A DNA stretch of 64,000 bases from Pseudomonadota bacterium (GTDB taxonomy: Bacteria; Pseudomonadota; Gammaproteobacteria; Steroidobacterales; Woeseiaceae). The notes under the pieces are model-generated. The model saw nothing but the letters and a program-made list of their open reading frames with translations. It was not told the origin of the DNA and searched no databases. The stretch lies in NCBI GenBank assembly GCA_022560695.1, contig JADFSP010000010.1:1-64000 (forward strand). Reading direction: 5' to 3'. The position numbers and the translations under genes were made by a program. Of this stretch, positions 8,047-18,989 are shown in pieces (the stretch's first letter is position 1; each line of letters starts with the position of its first letter).

Positions 8047-8352
8047 CTAGCCCTTCATCGTATTGAGCTCTTGTACATTGATGGAGCGGCGGTTGCGGAA
8101 CAACACCACGAGAATGGCAAGGCCGATGGCGGATTCAGCCGCGGCCACGGTCAATATGAAGAAAACGAATACCTGGCCCGTGTCGTCGCCCAGATAACGC
8201 GAAAACGCGATGAAATTGAAATTGACGGCCAGCAACATCAATTCAATGCACATCAGTATCAGGATCAGGTTGCGACGATTGACGATGATGCCGGCGATAC
8301 TCAGGACGAACAGCATGGCCGCGAGTGTCAGATAGTGCTGCAGACCGATCAC
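8047..8352 (-). CDS. nuoK: NADH-quinone oxidoreductase subunit K
   Basis: A 101-residue, three-helix membrane subunit (homologue of mitochondrial ND4L) that forms part of the proton path. The two conserved membrane glutamates are present in [16 protein letters not shown] and [13 protein letters not shown]. Length is exactly that of the family. The start overlaps the nuoJ stop by four bases and the stop abuts nuoL, which points to tight translational coupling. Confidence 0.97.
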   Translation of the reverse strand: MIGLQHYLTLAAMLFVLSIAGIIVNRRNLILILMCIELMLLAVNFNFIAFSRYLGDDTGQVFVFFILTVAAAESAIGLAILVVLFRNRRSINVQELNTMKG

Positions 8353-8951
8353 GACTTTTTCTCCGATTTCATTTTCACGATACGAACTCGGTCCTCGCTG
8401 CGGACTGCAACCTGTTCTGCGATCTTTTGTACTTTGAGTCCCGGGCGTTTGCGCATCGTCAATGTGATCGCCGAAACGATGGCCAGCAGCAATATGACAG
8501 CCGCGATCTCGAAGGCGTAGACATGCTCGGTATACAGCACCGACCCCAACGCCTTGGTGTTGTCATACCCTTCCGGATAGGCAACAAACACGCCGGGCAA
8601 CTCGGCCAACTGGCCTCGCAACCAGATCAATTGCACGAGTTCAACCACCATGATCAGCGCAATCGCAATAGCCAGCGGCGCATAGCGAATGAGACCGCGT
8701 TTCGCGGCCTCGATATTGACTTCCAGCATCATCACGACAAACAGGAACAGCACCATGACGGCGCCGACATACACCAGCACGAGCACGATCGCGAGAAACT
8801 CCGCTTCCGCCATGAGCCAGAGGATGGCGCTATTGAAGAACGCGAGAACGAGCAACATGATCGAGTGCACGGGATTGCGTGAAAAGACCACGCCCAGCGC
8901 AGCGGCAACGAGGATCGCCGCATAGAAATAAAAGAGTATGGCCTGAAACAA
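8349..8951 (-). CDS. nuoJ: NADH-quinone oxidoreductase subunit J
   Basis: A 200-residue membrane subunit (ND6 homologue) with five predicted helices in the first 165 residues and a polar C-terminal tail. The conserved third-helix pattern [19 protein letters not shown] is present; this helix carries the pi-bulge that links quinone chemistry to the proton channel. It lies 11 bases after nuoI and overlaps nuoK by four bases. Length is normal. Confidence 0.97.
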   Translation of the reverse strand: MFQAILFYFYAAILVAAALGVVFSRNPVHSIMLLVLAFFNSAILWLMAEAEFLAIVLVLVYVGAVMVLFLFVVMMLEVNIEAAKRGLIRYAPLAIAIALIMVVELVQLIWLRGQLAELPGVFVAYPEGYDNTKALGSVLYTEHVYAFEIAAVILLLAIVSAITLTMRKRPGLKVQKIAEQVAVRSEDRVRIVKMKSEKKS

Positions 8952-8962
8952 CGTCGCTCTTC

Positions 8963-9451
8963 CTACTGATACGGCGCGTCGGCCGCCTTGTCAGCCGAAA
9001 TCATGGCCTCGTACTTGTCGCCGACCGCGAGCAGCTTGTCTTTCGTCATGATGTTCTCGCCCGGGGCCTCCATGTGGTACTCATGAATGCGTGTCTCAAC
9101 AATGGCATCGACGGGACAGGCTTCTTCGCAAAATCCGCAGTAAATACACTTGAACAGATCGATGTCGTAACGCGTCGTGCGGCGCGTTCCGTCCTCGCCG
9201 ACTTCGGACTCGATCGTAATCGCGAGCGCCGGACACACCGCTTCGCACAATTTGCATGCAATGCAACGCTCTTCGCCATTCGGATAACGCCGCAATGCGT
9301 GCAGTCCCCGAAACCGATGTGATTGCGGGGTTTTTTCCTCGGGGTATTGGATCGTCACGCCCTTTCTGAAGAAGTATCGCAGGGTCACGGACAAACCTTT
9401 GAATAGCTCCCAGAGGGCAAATGTCTTGAGGTAGCTTATCGCTCGATTCAT
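8963..9451 (-). CDS. nuoI: NADH-quinone oxidoreductase subunit I
   Basis: A 162-residue peripheral-arm subunit carrying clusters N6a and N6b, which pass electrons to N2 and quinone. Two ferredoxin motifs are plain: [12 protein letters not shown] and [13 protein letters not shown] start it at the ATG at 9451 (MNRAISYLK), which gives the family's usual length and 16 bases after nuoH. An upstream in-frame extension would overlap nuoH and has no family counterpart. Confidence 0.97.
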   Translation of the reverse strand: MNRAISYLKTFALWELFKGLSVTLRYFFRKGVTIQYPEEKTPQSHRFRGLHALRRYPNGEERCIACKLCEAVCPALAITIESEVGEDGTRRTTRYDIDLFKCIYCGFCEEACPVDAIVETRIHEYHMEAPGENIMTKDKLLAVGDKYEAMISADKAADAPYQ

Positions 9452-9467
9452 CGTCCCAGGCCTGCCG

Positions 9468-10559
9468 TCAATTTGCCAGTCCGGACCACGGTCCGACATG
9501 CATCCAGGCCATCGCGCCCTCTACGAATATCCAGATTATCGTCACCGGGATAAATACCTTCCATCCCAGGCGCATGATCTGATCGTAGCGATAGCGTGGA
9601 AATGTCGCGCGCAGCCAGAAAAACGTGTACATGAAGAAGCAGATTTTGGCAAACAACCAACCGAAACCGCCGTGGACCAGCCAGCCCAGCACTTGCACGT
9701 CTTCAAGGAAGGTCCAGCTTTCGAACGGTGATGCCCAGCCGCCGAGAAAAAAGATCGCAGTCAACGCCGATATCAACACCATGTTTGCGTATTCGGCCAG
9801 GAAGAAAATCGCGAATGCGACACCCGAATATTCAACATGAAAACCCGCGACAATCTCGGATTCCCCCTCCGCGACATCGAACGGCGCTCGATTGGTTTCG
9901 GCAAGACCGGAAATCCAGAAGACAAAGAACAGCGGCAACAGTGGGACGATGAACCAGTGGCTGACGCCTCCAGCCTGGGCATCGACGATGTCGCCGAGGT
10001 TCAGGCTGCCGGCCGCCATCAGCACACCGACGAGTGCGAAGCCCATTGCGATCTCGTAAGCGACAATCTGCGCGGCGGAGCGCATCGCACCGAGGAACGC
10101 GTACTTCGAATTCGACGCCCAGCCGGCGAGGATAACGCCGTAAACACCAACCGACGTCAGGGCCAGCACGTACAACAACCCGGCGTTGATATCAGCAATG
10201 ACGAATGTGTCGTTCAGGGGGATCACGGCCCAGGCCGCGAGCGCCGGCGTCAGCGACAGCAATGGCGCAATGATGAACAGGAAGCGGTTCGACTTCGACG
10301 GGATGATGACTTCCTTGATCAGCAGCTTCAAAACATCTGCAAACGGTTGCAGCAAGCCGAACGGTCCGACGCGATTTGGACCTATGCGCCCCTGCATGCT
10401 GCCAATGACCCGGCGCTCGAAGTACGTTGAATACGCGACCGCCAGGATGACGCCGACCGTGACGTACAGGATTTTCCAGGTAACGATCGTCACGTACTGC
10501 ACCGAGGCTGGCAGCCAGTCCCAGATGTCGACGATGAAGCCCGGAACCAGGTTGCTCAT
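9468..10559 (-). CDS. nuoH: NADH-quinone oxidoreductase subunit H
   Basis: A 363-residue membrane subunit (ND1 homologue) that joins the peripheral and membrane arms and forms most of the quinone chamber. It has eight or more hydrophobic segments. Conserved cytoplasmic loops are present: [18 protein letters not shown] and [17 protein letters not shown], with the acidic residues lining the quinone-to-proton link. The start overlaps the nuoG stop by four bases (ATGA). Length is slightly above the E. coli protein (325). Confidence 0.97.
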   Translation of the reverse strand: MSNLVPGFIVDIWDWLPASVQYVTIVTWKILYVTVGVILAVAYSTYFERRVIGSMQGRIGPNRVGPFGLLQPFADVLKLLIKEVIIPSKSNRFLFIIAPLLSLTPALAAWAVIPLNDTFVIADINAGLLYVLALTSVGVYGVILAGWASNSKYAFLGAMRSAAQIVAYEIAMGFALVGVLMAAGSLNLGDIVDAQAGGVSHWFIVPLLPLFFVFWISGLAETNRAPFDVAEGESEIVAGFHVEYSGVAFAIFFLAEYANMVLISALTAIFFLGGWASPFESWTFLEDVQVLGWLVHGGFGWLFAKICFFMYTFFWLRATFPRYRYDQIMRLGWKVFIPVTIIWIFVEGAMAWMHVGPWSGLAN

Positions 10560-12730
10560 GAGGATTCACCATCTTCGCGAGCTCGACGTGCCTCAGCCGT
10601 CATCTGCAACGCGGGTGCTCGCCGTACCAGGCCGTCAACGGAGTAAATCGGTACGTCAATCTCACGCGCCGGATCGTCCGCGCCATTCGGCCTGGCTATT
10701 TTCCCTTTGCCGTTGTATGTGTTATCCGGCTTGATGTCTGCCAGTTGCCCCTCGATCTCATTGCGCACGTCTTCGCTCGTGACGTAGTCGAAGTTTGGCG
10801 CATCCAGCAGGTTGCCGATCACGCGCAATACTTTCCACGCGGGTCTGGCCTCACCAACGGGATTCGCGACGGCGGCAAAACTTTGCCATGTGCCAGCGAC
10901 GTTGATGTAGGTACCGGACGTCTCGGCGAATGTCCCAATCGGCAAGAGCATGTCCGCTGCTTCGAACAACGCGTCCGATACAAACGGTGTCAGGGCGACA
11001 ACGAATGTTTGCTTCCCGAGTTTTGCGACCGCGTCATTCGTTGCGTGCAGATCCGCATCGGGCTCGACATTGACGAGGATGACAGCGTCGAGTTTGTCCT
11101 CCAGCATTTCGCCGGCGTGCTTTCCCGACGTCTTGCGCGGCTTCCCGCCCGGTAATCGATGCGGCAACAAACCCGCCAGATGCGCACCGGCACTGTTCGA
11201 GCCTTCGGACAGGCTGCCAGTCTGCGCGCCGGTCAAGCTCGCGATCGCTGCCGCAAGCGCCCGGACGGCCGAATAGGCATTGTGGCGTCGTGCGATGTTG
11301 CCGAGCAACACGAGACCGCTGTCCGCCGTCTTTAGCGACCCAGCCACTTTCTTCTGATCTTCGTCCGGCTTCACGCCCTTGCAGATATCCGCAACGGTAG
11401 CCGGCAGCGCCTTGCGGCCCGCGGCTGCCACGGCGACACCGGCGAGTAACTGCACGAGCCCGGCTCCCGACAGGACCGCCGTAGATGCAAAGAAATACTC
11501 GTGCGCACGACTGTTTGCAAAACTGACGTTCGCACCGGCCAATGCTGCCTTGCGAATGCGATGCGCCAATATCGGCGCTTCTCTGCGGATGTTCGATCCG
11601 ACAACGAAAATCGCATCGCGTGTTTCCAGGCCCGCGATATCGCAGCCAAGCCACGGAAACACAGGATCACTGTCCTGGTCGGAAAAGTCACGTTGTGCAA
11701 TTCGGTGGTCGATATTCGCCGTGCCGATGTGATCCGCAAGCCGTACCAGGAGGTGTGCTTCCTCAAGCGTGACACTCGGAGATGCCAGGATGCCGACCTT
11801 GTCTCCGCTCGCAGCTCGGAGTGCATCGGCGACATGCGCTAAAGCGTCTTCCCACTCGATGTCGCACCAGGTACCACTCCGTTTGACTTTGGGCCGAGTC
11901 AGCCGGTCGCGGCTGTAAATTCCTTCGTAGCTGAATCGGTCGCGGTCGGACAACCATGTCTCATTGATGCTTTCATTATCCCTGGGCACGATGCGTTTTA
12001 TCGTGCCGCGAAGAGTATGGGCATACATGTTGGATCCGACGCAGTCGTGCGGCGACACAGTCGCTTGCTGATCCATCTCCCATGCACGTGCGCTGTAACG
12101 ATACGGCTTGTTGTTGAGCGCACCAACCGGGCAAATATCGATGATGTTCGCCGACAGCTCGTGATCGACACTTTGCTCAATGAACGTGCCGATCTTCATG
12201 TCTTCACCGCGCTCAGTGGTTCCGAGTTGCTGGATACCGGAAATTTCCTCGCCGAAGCGAATACAACGCGTGCAGTGAATGCAACGCGTCATGTCGGTTG
12301 ATACCAGCGGGCCGATATCCTTGTCCTTGACGACGCGCTTGCCATCGTTGTAGCGCGAGACACCACGGCCATAAGCCATGGCGAGATCCTGCAACTCACA
12401 CTCGCCGCCCTGATCGCAGATCGGGCAATCGAGCGGATGATTGATCAGCAAAAATTCCATGACCGCTTTCTGTGCGGCGATGGCCTTGGGCGAACGCGTG
12501 AACACCTTCATACCTTCACTGACCGGTGTTGCGCAGGCTGGCAGTGGTTTCGGGGATTTTTCGACTTCGACGAGACACATGCGGCAATTCGCCGCGATAC
12601 TGAGTTTTTCGTGGTAGCAAAAGCGCGGAATGTATACGCCGATAGCATCGGTCACCTGGATGACCATCTGGCCTTCGCGGGCTTCGACGGGCTTGCCATC
12701 AATCTCGATTGTTACGGTGTCGTCACGCAT
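10556..12730 (-). CDS. nuoG: NADH-quinone oxidoreductase subunit G
   Basis: A 724-residue peripheral-arm subunit that carries the iron-sulfur chain between NuoE/F and NuoI. The N-terminal 2Fe-2S domain has FCYHEKL and CRMCLVEVE. The His/Cys N5 motif is [17 protein letters not shown], and [10 protein letters not shown] with CPVGAL gives N4. The C-terminal half is the molybdopterin-oxidoreductase-like domain, which has no cofactor role in complex I. It sits six bases after nuoF and overlaps nuoH by four. Length is shorter than E. coli NuoG (908) but normal for many proteobacteria. Confidence 0.97.
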   Translation of the reverse strand: MRDDTVTIEIDGKPVEAREGQMVIQVTDAIGVYIPRFCYHEKLSIAANCRMCLVEVEKSPKPLPACATPVSEGMKVFTRSPKAIAAQKAVMEFLLINHPLDCPICDQGGECELQDLAMAYGRGVSRYNDGKRVVKDKDIGPLVSTDMTRCIHCTRCIRFGEEISGIQQLGTTERGEDMKIGTFIEQSVDHELSANIIDICPVGALNNKPYRYSARAWEMDQQATVSPHDCVGSNMYAHTLRGTIKRIVPRDNESINETWLSDRDRFSYEGIYSRDRLTRPKVKRSGTWCDIEWEDALAHVADALRAASGDKVGILASPSVTLEEAHLLVRLADHIGTANIDHRIAQRDFSDQDSDPVFPWLGCDIAGLETRDAIFVVGSNIRREAPILAHRIRKAALAGANVSFANSRAHEYFFASTAVLSGAGLVQLLAGVAVAAAGRKALPATVADICKGVKPDEDQKKVAGSLKTADSGLVLLGNIARRHNAYSAVRALAAAIASLTGAQTGSLSEGSNSAGAHLAGLLPHRLPGGKPRKTSGKHAGEMLEDKLDAVILVNVEPDADLHATNDAVAKLGKQTFVVALTPFVSDALFEAADMLLPIGTFAETSGTYINVAGTWQSFAAVANPVGEARPAWKVLRVIGNLLDAPNFDYVTSEDVRNEIEGQLADIKPDNTYNGKGKIARPNGADDPAREIDVPIYSVDGLVRRAPALQMTAEARRAREDGESS

Positions 12731-12736
12731 TGCAGC

Positions 12737-14041
12737 CTAGGCGGCAATCCCGGGAGCATCATCGACGATGCTTCTACCCTGATTGCGAATCATGAACTCG
12801 AATTCCTGGCGATAGTGTTTGAGAAAACTTTGCACGGGCCACGCGGACGCTTCGCCAAATGCGCAGATAGTATGACCTTCGATTTTGTTCGCGACGTCCA
12901 GGAGCTTGTGCAGGTCGTCTTGGTGGCCCTTGCCGTCAACAATTCGCGTCAACATGCGATACAACCATCCTGTGCCCTCGCGGCAGGGTGTGCACTGGCC
13001 GCAGGACTCGGCCATGTAAAACCGTGAGATTCGGCGTAAAACCCTGACCATGCAAGTCGTGTCATCCATGACGATCACCGCACCGGTGCCGAATGCCGAC
13101 CCGGCTTGTTGCAGCGACGTGTAGTCCATCGTGCAGCCCATGATGCTATCGCCGGTCATGACGCGTACGGATGATCCTCCGGGTATGACCGCTTTCAATT
13201 TGCGCCCACCGAGCATGCCCCCTGCAATCTCGAGCAGGTCCCTGAACGGGATACCCATCGACAATTCGTAGTTGCCCGGTTTCTCCACGTGTCCTGACAC
13301 GGAGAACAATGCAGTGCCACCCGAGTTCTCCGGCCCGAGCCCGGCAAACCAGGCCGCACCGTTGCGCATGATCGCCGGAACACATGCGAGGCTTTGCGTG
13401 TTGTTGATGGTCGTCGGTTGGCCATAAAGTCCAAAGTGCGCCGGAAACGGCGGCTTGAAACGCGGCTTACCCTGTTTGCCTTCGAGCGACTCGAGCAGCG
13501 CCGTCTCTTCGCCGCAAATGTAGGCACCGGCGCCAACGAAGGTATGCAAATCGAAATCGATGCCCGTGCCCTGAATATTCCTGCCAAGCAGACCGGCCTC
13601 ATAGGCGTCTTTGACCGCGGCCTCGAATCGCGGAACCGGCTCATCGATGAATTCGCCGCGTATGTAGTTGTATCCCACGGTCGCGCCCATTGCGTAAGCG
13701 GCAATCGCCATGCCCTCGATGACCGCGTGCGGGTTGTAGCGCAACACCTCGCGATCGTGACAGGTGCCCGGCTCGCTCTCGTCGGAATTGCACACGAGAT
13801 ATTTCTGCACCGATGCGTCGCGCGGCATGAAACTCCATTTCAATCCTGTCGGGAAGCCGGCGCCGCCACGGCCACGCAGACCCGATGCCTTTACTTCGCC
13901 GATCACCTCGTCCGGTGTCCACTTGCCGGCGAGCACTTTGCGCCAGGCTGCATACCCATCATGTTTTTCGTAGACAGGGAGCGTCCACGATTCGTCCGAA
14001 CCGAAAGTATTGAAGCAAACGAGATTGTGTTCGTAGGCCAT
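12737..14041 (-). CDS. nuoF: NADH-quinone oxidoreductase subunit F
   Basis: A 434-residue flavoprotein subunit that binds NADH and FMN and holds cluster N3. The FMN/NADH glycine-rich motif is [16 protein letters not shown], the second nucleotide motif is [19 protein letters not shown], and N3 is bound by [12 protein letters not shown] prefer the ATG at 14041, which overlaps the nuoE stop in TGATG; a TTG one codon earlier is also possible. Length is normal. Confidence 0.97.
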   Translation of the reverse strand: MAYEHNLVCFNTFGSDESWTLPVYEKHDGYAAWRKVLAGKWTPDEVIGEVKASGLRGRGGAGFPTGLKWSFMPRDASVQKYLVCNSDESEPGTCHDREVLRYNPHAVIEGMAIAAYAMGATVGYNYIRGEFIDEPVPRFEAAVKDAYEAGLLGRNIQGTGIDFDLHTFVGAGAYICGEETALLESLEGKQGKPRFKPPFPAHFGLYGQPTTINNTQSLACVPAIMRNGAAWFAGLGPENSGGTALFSVSGHVEKPGNYELSMGIPFRDLLEIAGGMLGGRKLKAVIPGGSSVRVMTGDSIMGCTMDYTSLQQAGSAFGTGAVIVMDDTTCMVRVLRRISRFYMAESCGQCTPCREGTGWLYRMLTRIVDGKGHQDDLHKLLDVANKIEGHTICAFGEASAWPVQSFLKHYRQEFEFMIRNQGRSIVDDAPGIAA

Positions 14042-14532
14042 CAAGCAAGACCATCCAGAATTTCGTCAACCTTCTCTATCGTCAGGTTTTCGTGGTAGAC
14101 GTGATCGACCATCATCATCGGCGCTCCGCAACAGGCCGCGAGGCACTCTTCTTCGCGTTTCAGGTAAATGCGGCCATCCCCGGTGCTATCGCCGAGGCGG
14201 ATGCCCAGCTTCGCCTCGACATGATCAACGATGTCGTCCGCGCCTCGAAGCATGCAGGAAATGTTCGTGCAGATCGCAACATTATGGCGACCCACAGGAT
14301 TCGTCTGAAACATCGAATAAAAACTTGCCACCTCGTAAACCTGAATGTTTGGCAATCCGAGGTACACCGCCACAGCGTCCATCGATTCGATCGTCAGGTA
14401 GCCTTTGTTCTCATGCTGCACGGCGTGCAATGCAGCAATGACCGCCGAGCGTTCTTTTCCCTCGGGAAATCGTGACTTCCAATGTTCAATCTCGTTAGTG
14501 ACGTAGTCGGAAAGCACGCTTGCTTCGCTCAT
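14041..14532 (-). CDS. nuoE: NADH-quinone oxidoreductase subunit E
   Basis: A 163-residue thioredoxin-fold subunit carrying the 2Fe-2S cluster N1a. The four ligands appear as CTNISC and [10 protein letters not shown]. It starts at ATG 14532, overlapping the nuoD stop by four bases (ATGA), and its stop overlaps the nuoF start. A longer in-frame extension upstream lies inside nuoD and is not used. It works as a pair with NuoF in NADH oxidation. Confidence 0.97.
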   Translation of the reverse strand: MSEASVLSDYVTNEIEHWKSRFPEGKERSAVIAALHAVQHENKGYLTIESMDAVAVYLGLPNIQVYEVASFYSMFQTNPVGRHNVAICTNISCMLRGADDIVDHVEAKLGIRLGDSTGDGRIYLKREEECLAACCGAPMMMVDHVYHENLTIEKVDEILDGLA

Positions 14533-15782
14533 CGGTCCACCTCGCCGAACACGATATCCTGGGTGCCGATCACGGCGACGACATCGGCAAGCATGTGGCC
14601 CACCACCATCTCCGACATGGCGGACAGGTGTGCAAAGCCCGGTGCACGAATCTTCACGCGAAAGGGTTTGTTGGCGCCGTCGGAGATCATATAAATACCG
14701 AACTCGCCCTTCGGATGCTCTATGGCTGCATACACCTCGCCGGCCGGAACGCAATACCCTTCGGTGAACAATTTGAAGTGATGAATGAGCGACTCCATGT
14801 CGTCTTTCATCTCGACGCGTGGTGGCGCGACGATTTTCCGGTCATCAGACATCACCGGTCCCGCGTTCGCACGCAACCAGTCAATGCACTGCCGAATGAT
14901 GCGGTTGGATTGACGCATTTCCTCCACACGCACGAGATAGCGATCGTAGCAGTCGCCGTGCACACCCACCGGAATGTCAAAGTCGATCTGGTCGTAGACT
15001 TCGTAGGGTTGCTTCTTGCGCAGATCCCATTCGACACCGGATCCGCGCAACATCGGGCCGGAAAAACCCAGCTGCGCCGCACGCTCAGGGGAGACCACCC
15101 CGATATTCACAGTCCGTTGCTTCCAGATTCGATTGTCCGTCAGCAGCGTCTCGTATTCGTCGACGCAGCCTGGAAACTTGTCGGTGAACGCCTCGATAAA
15201 ATCCAGCAGCGACCCCTGCCGGGCCGCATTCAGGCGGGCGAGATCCTTCTTGCTGCGGAATTTCGATTCCTGATACTTGGGCATCTCGTCCGGGAGGTCA
15301 CGATATACACCGCCCGGCCGATAATACGTTGCGTGCATACGCGTGCCCGAAACCGCCTCATAGCAATCCATCAGATCTTCGCGCTCACGGAAACAGTACA
15401 GAAAAATCGTCATCGCGCCGATATCGAGGCCATGCGCACCAAGCCACATCAGGTGGTTCAAAATGCGGGTTATCTCGTCGAACATGACGCGGATGTACTG
15501 CGCCCGAATGGGCGGCACGACGCCCAGCAGTTTCTCGATTGCCATGACGTAACTGTGTTCATTACACATCATCGACACGTAATCCAGTCGATCCATGTAG
15601 CCGATGCTTTGGCTATACGGCTTGGACTCTGCCAGCTTTTCCGTCGCCCGATGTAACAATCCTATGTGCGGATCGGCATTTCGAATGACCTCGCCTTCCA
15701 TCTCGAGAATCAGCCGTAATACACCATGAGCCGCCGGGTGCTGCGGCCCGAAATTCATTGTGTAACTCTGAATTTCAGCCAT
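14529..15782 (-). CDS. nuoD: NADH-quinone oxidoreductase subunit D
   Basis: A 417-residue subunit that, with NuoB, forms the quinone-binding site near cluster N2. It is related to the large subunit of NiFe hydrogenases but lacks the metal ligands. Family motifs include [13 protein letters not shown] near the N-terminus, [10 protein letters not shown] in the middle and [14 protein letters not shown] near the C-terminus. It starts at ATG 15782 (MAEIQSYT), overlapping nuoC by eight bases. NuoC and NuoD are separate here, unlike the fused E. coli protein. Confidence 0.97.
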   Translation of the reverse strand: MAEIQSYTMNFGPQHPAAHGVLRLILEMEGEVIRNADPHIGLLHRATEKLAESKPYSQSIGYMDRLDYVSMMCNEHSYVMAIEKLLGVVPPIRAQYIRVMFDEITRILNHLMWLGAHGLDIGAMTIFLYCFREREDLMDCYEAVSGTRMHATYYRPGGVYRDLPDEMPKYQESKFRSKKDLARLNAARQGSLLDFIEAFTDKFPGCVDEYETLLTDNRIWKQRTVNIGVVSPERAAQLGFSGPMLRGSGVEWDLRKKQPYEVYDQIDFDIPVGVHGDCYDRYLVRVEEMRQSNRIIRQCIDWLRANAGPVMSDDRKIVAPPRVEMKDDMESLIHHFKLFTEGYCVPAGEVYAAIEHPKGEFGIYMISDGANKPFRVKIRAPGFAHLSAMSEMVVGHMLADVVAVIGTQDIVFGEVDR

Positions 15783-16476
15783 CAGCCCCGTCCTTGAGAT
15801 CCTCCGAATAACGATCGTCATCGCGAATCACACGCGGCACGAGCGTCCGCGCCTCGATGCTGACGGGTTGGTAGGCGACCCGGCCTTTGTCGGCATCGTA
15901 TTTGACCTCGACATTGCCGATAAGCGGGAAGTCCTTGCGAAATGGATGGCCAATGAAGCCGTAGTCCGTCAGTATCCGCCGCAAATCCGGGTGGCCGTCG
16001 AACAGGATGCCATACAGGTCGAAGGCCTCGCGTTCAAACCAGTTGGCCGAACTCCAGACATCGACAACGGACTTGACGACCGGTGGATTGTCCACGCCGG
16101 TGAAGATCCGCAGCCGCAGACGCGTATTGTGCTGCAATGACAGCAAGTGATAGACAACGGCGAATCGCTTTGGCAGGAATTCGTCGGCTTCATCCAGAAT
16201 GACTGGCTCGCGCTCGACGCCGCGGCTGAATCCGCTACCCGTCGCGCTCTGCGTCGTCCACTCGACACTGCCAAAGCCCAGGTAGTCGACGCCGCAGACG
16301 TCCATGAGCATCTCGAAACCGAAATCGCTTTCGTCGCGTAGCGCCGTCGCGATACCGATGAGATCATCCTTGTTCAGCTCATAGGTCAATTCGCCACAGA
16401 TTGATTTGACGCGCGTCATCTGCTCGCCGAAGCGCTCGCCTATGCGAGCGGCCAATGTCTCGATACGATCACTCAT
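15775..16476 (-). CDS. nuoC: NADH-quinone oxidoreductase subunit C
   Basis: A 233-residue peripheral subunit (30-kDa homologue) that binds NuoD and helps assembly. The conserved C-terminal signature is clear: [19 protein letters not shown] followed by [10 protein letters not shown]. It lies eight bases after nuoB and overlaps nuoD by eight. It carries no cofactor. Length is normal for an unfused NuoC. Confidence 0.96.
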   Translation of the reverse strand: MSDRIETLAARIGERFGEQMTRVKSICGELTYELNKDDLIGIATALRDESDFGFEMLMDVCGVDYLGFGSVEWTTQSATGSGFSRGVEREPVILDEADEFLPKRFAVVYHLLSLQHNTRLRLRIFTGVDNPPVVKSVVDVWSSANWFEREAFDLYGILFDGHPDLRRILTDYGFIGHPFRKDFPLIGNVEVKYDADKGRVAYQPVSIEARTLVPRVIRDDDRYSEDLKDGADG

Positions 16477-16484
16477 GTTTTGTC

Positions 16485-16973
16485 TTATCTGGCAATTGTG
16501 CTCGTACGGCGAATCTTGTTTTGAAGTTGAATCAGCCCATAAATCAGGGCCTCTGCTGTCGGTGGGCAGCCCGGAACGTAAACGTCGACGGGAACGATGC
16601 GGTCACAACCGCGCACGACTGCGTAGGAGTAATGATAATAGCCGCCGCCGTTCGCGCACGACCCCATGGACACGACCCAGCGTGGCTCCGGCATCTGGTC
16701 GTAAACTTTTCTAAGTGCGGGCGCCATCTTGTTGGTCAGGGTTCCCGCGACAATCATGCAATCGGACTGGCGCGGACTCGGCCTGAAAATGATGCCGAAT
16801 CGATCGAGGTCGTAACGCGACGCGCCCGCCTGCATCATCTCAATGGCGCAACAGGCCAGGCCGAAGGTCATCGGCCAAAGCGACCCGGTTCTCGCCCAGT
16901 TCATCACAGCATCGACCTGGGTGACGACAAAACCCTTCTCTTGCAGGCTGTCGCCCGCGGCCTCGGGTAGCAC
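16485..16973 (-). CDS. nuoB: NADH-quinone oxidoreductase subunit B
   Basis: This subunit holds cluster N2, the last electron carrier before quinone. The tandem-cysteine motif [11 protein letters not shown] and the other ligands in GSCANGG and YVPGCPP are all present. The start is uncertain. I use GTG 16973, just after the nuoA stop, which gives 162 residues. An ATG at 17012 would add 13 residues and overlap nuoA by 31 bases; neither has a strong ribosome site. The gene belongs to the nuo operon between nuoA and nuoC. Confidence 0.93.
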   Translation of the reverse strand: MLPEAAGDSLQEKGFVVTQVDAVMNWARTGSLWPMTFGLACCAIEMMQAGASRYDLDRFGIIFRPSPRQSDCMIVAGTLTNKMAPALRKVYDQMPEPRWVVSMGSCANGGGYYHYSYAVVRGCDRIVPVDVYVPGCPPTAEALIYGLIQLQNKIRRTSTIAR

Positions 16974-16981
16974 TGTGTTCG

Positions 16982-17338
16982 CTAATCCCAATCGAGCGCC
17001 CCTTTCTTCCATTCGTAGATGAATCCGATCACGAGGATCGCAAGAAAAATTCCCATCGAAATGATGCCGAATTGGCCGACCGTGTCCAGCGACACCGCCC
17101 AGGGAAACAGAAATGCGATTTCGAGATCGAAGATGATAAAGAGAATCGCAACCAGGTAGTAGCGGACGTCGAACTTCATACGCGAATCATCAAACGCCTC
17201 GAATCCGCACTCATAGGGCGACAGTTTTTCGTCATCCTTGACGCCTGTTCCAATCAGGAATCCCAGCGCCAGAAGCAACATGCCGATGCCGGCCGCAACG
17301 CCCAGAAAAATCAGAACCGGAAGGTATTCTTGTAGCAT
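16982..17338 (-). CDS. nuoA: NADH-quinone oxidoreductase subunit A
   Basis: A 118-residue membrane subunit (ND3 homologue) with three helices. The loop after helix 1 carries the signature [20 protein letters not shown], including the Cys that reports the active/inactive state in some complexes. Helix 2 has [15 protein letters not shown] with the conserved acidic residues. It is the first gene of the 14-gene nuo operon. About 210 bases separate it from the upstream tRNA-Leu and should hold its promoter. Confidence 0.97.
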   Translation of the reverse strand: MLQEYLPVLIFLGVAAGIGMLLLALGFLIGTGVKDDEKLSPYECGFEAFDDSRMKFDVRYYLVAILFIIFDLEIAFLFPWAVSLDTVGQFGIISMGIFLAILVIGFIYEWKKGALDWD

Positions 17339-17386
17339 TCTTGCCCAATGAGTAGACGCTTTACGGCGCCAGTGTGCCTGCGTTCC

Positions 17387-17392
17387 ATTGTA
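17387..17392 (-). promoter_or_regulatory. Possible -10 element for the nuo operon
   Basis: The minus strand reads TACAAT here, about 49 bases before the nuoA start, in the only long gap of the operon. No convincing -35 lies at the right distance, so an activator-dependent promoter or read-through from tRNA-Leu and secG are alternatives. Confidence 0.3.
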
Positions 17393-17549
17393 TCAGTGTG
17401 GCGCACAGTGAACACTCTCTTTGGCGATGAGTTGCGGCGTTTTGTGGGCGGCTGCAGCCCGCGCAAAGAAAATGCAGCAAGCGCCGAGCATCGCGTCATC
17501 CACCGTTTTGAACGCACACCAGGACGAGGTCGTGGCCGGCAGGAGGGAT

Positions 17550-17634
17550 TGGTGCTCTGGGCGAGACTCGAACTCGCACGGCTTGCGCCACTGCCCCCTC
17601 AAGACAGCGTGTCTACCAATTCCACCACCAGAGC
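17550..17634 (-). tRNA. tRNA-Leu (anticodon GAG)
   Basis: An 85-base class II tRNA with encoded CCA. The acceptor GCTCTGG pairs with CCAGAGC, the D arm reads TGGTGGAATTGGTAGACACG and the anticodon loop TTGAGGG gives GAG, decoding CUC and CUU. The long variable arm follows, then the T loop GTTCGAGTC. It lies 29 bases after secG, the usual gammaproteobacterial position for this tRNA. Confidence 0.96.
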
Positions 17635-17663
17635 GTTGCCCGATGTTCGACTGCCGACAGGAA

Positions 17664-18089
17664 CTACTGGCCCTCAGTTTCGACCTGTGTGTTCTCGTCG
17701 TCGAGCGCCGGCAAATCACCGGCAACGTCAATCGGTTCCACGGACGGCATGTCGGATACCGGTAAGGCAGCATCATCTGCGGAGTCATCTGGCTCGGACG
17801 TTTCGACGGCAGGAGCGCCTTCCAGCAGGCTTGACGGCACTGCCGTGGACTGCTGGGTACTCAGGTACGCCAACGTCAGGCTGCTCGCAAAGAAAGCTGT
17901 CGCCATGACGGCCGTCGCGCGGGAAAAGAAATTTCCCGATCCGCGAGCCCCGAATACCGTTCCAGACGCACCGGCCCCGAATCCGGCGCCCGCGTCCGCG
18001 CCTTTGCCGCGCTGCAACAGCACCAAAACGATGATCAATACCGCGATCAGTGTATGCGCTATCAGTACGATTTTATGAATAGTGTCCAT
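17664..18089 (-). CDS. secG: Preprotein translocase subunit SecG
   Basis: A 141-residue subunit of the SecYEG channel. Two membrane helices are clear (about residues 3-23 and 52-72), joined by the conserved LVLLQRGKGADAGAGFGAGASGT-type loop. The start is ATG 18089 (MDTIHKI). The C-terminus is longer than in E. coli (110 residues) and very acidic, with many Asp, Glu and Pro after about residue 80; such tails vary in the family. It lies seven bases after tpiA and just before tRNA-Leu. Confidence 0.95.
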   Translation of the reverse strand: MDTIHKIVLIAHTLIAVLIIVLVLLQRGKGADAGAGFGAGASGTVFGARGSGNFFSRATAVMATAFFASSLTLAYLSTQQSTAVPSSLLEGAPAVETSEPDDSADDAALPVSDMPSVEPIDVAGDLPALDDENTQVETEGQ

Positions 18090-18096
18090 CAATTCC

Positions 18097-18855
18097 TCAA
18101 TTCTGCGCTGCCGCACCAGCAATCGCCAAAAAGTCGGCTGCCTGGAGCGACGCACCGCCGACCAGCCCGCCATCGATATCCTGCATCGCGATCAAGCCCG
18201 CCGCATTGTCGCCTTTCATGCTGCCGCCGTACAGTATCTGCACGGTCGCGGCGACGGCTCGATCCTGCTTTTCCAGGACCGCACGTATATGGCGGTGCAC
18301 ATCCTGCGCCTGCTCCGGACTCGCGGTTTTGCCGGTGCCGATCGCCCAAACCGGCTCGTACGCGATAACTGCCGAGCCAAATGCCGCTATGCCCGAGGTA
18401 CCAAGCACCGCGTCGAGCTGTTCCTCGGTGACGGCATTCGTTCTGCCCGCCTCACGCTCCTGCAGCGTCTCACCGATGCACAAGATCGGCGTCATCCCGG
18501 CGTCGAGCACGGCCTGAAACTTGTTTGCCACCTGGGCGCTCGTCTCACCGTACAATGTCCGGCGCTCCGAGTGCCCGACGATGGCATAACTGCAACCGAT
18601 ATCCCTGAGCATTGCGGCGGCCACCTCACCCGTATGCGCACCCCCGGAGTGCTCGGAGACGTTTTGCGCGCCGAGCGAGACCTTGCTGCCGGCGATTTGT
18701 GCCGCCACCGCCGAGATGTACGTAAACGGCGGGCAAAGCAGCAATCTGACGTTGTCAGACACCGGAACTGCCGCAAGGATATTTGCGACCAACTCCGCGT
18801 TGGTCGCGCTGTCGCCGTTCATTTTCCAGTTGCCGGCAACCAGGATCTGACGCAT
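18097..18855 (-). CDS. tpiA: Triosephosphate isomerase
   Basis: A 252-residue glycolytic enzyme that interconverts dihydroxyacetone phosphate and glyceraldehyde 3-phosphate. The active site is complete: Lys in GNWKMNG near the N-terminus, the electrophilic His in VGHSERR, and the catalytic Glu in AYEPVWAIGTGK followed by the mobile loop. The phosphate-binding motif YGGSMK is near the C-terminus. It is upstream of secG on the same strand and expected to share its transcript. Confidence 0.98.
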   Translation of the reverse strand: MRQILVAGNWKMNGDSATNAELVANILAAVPVSDNVRLLLCPPFTYISAVAAQIAGSKVSLGAQNVSEHSGGAHTGEVAAAMLRDIGCSYAIVGHSERRTLYGETSAQVANKFQAVLDAGMTPILCIGETLQEREAGRTNAVTEEQLDAVLGTSGIAAFGSAVIAYEPVWAIGTGKTASPEQAQDVHRHIRAVLEKQDRAVAATVQILYGGSMKGDNAAGLIAMQDIDGGLVGGASLQAADFLAIAGAAAQN

Positions 18856-18989
18856 TGCGATTTATCCGGAGGATTAAAAAGGCGCGCAAGGATACCGGGG
18901 CTAACCAAGCAAATCAACGCAAGATCGGGGCCGGCTGCGCACTGATTCGATTGCCCGGCGCAGTCACGCAATAAACGATCAGAGGTTTC

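Noticed and set aside
17393..17788. Minus-strand frame running across tRNA-Leu and secG
   Set aside because: It reads through a tRNA gene and overlaps secG out of frame; no protein features.
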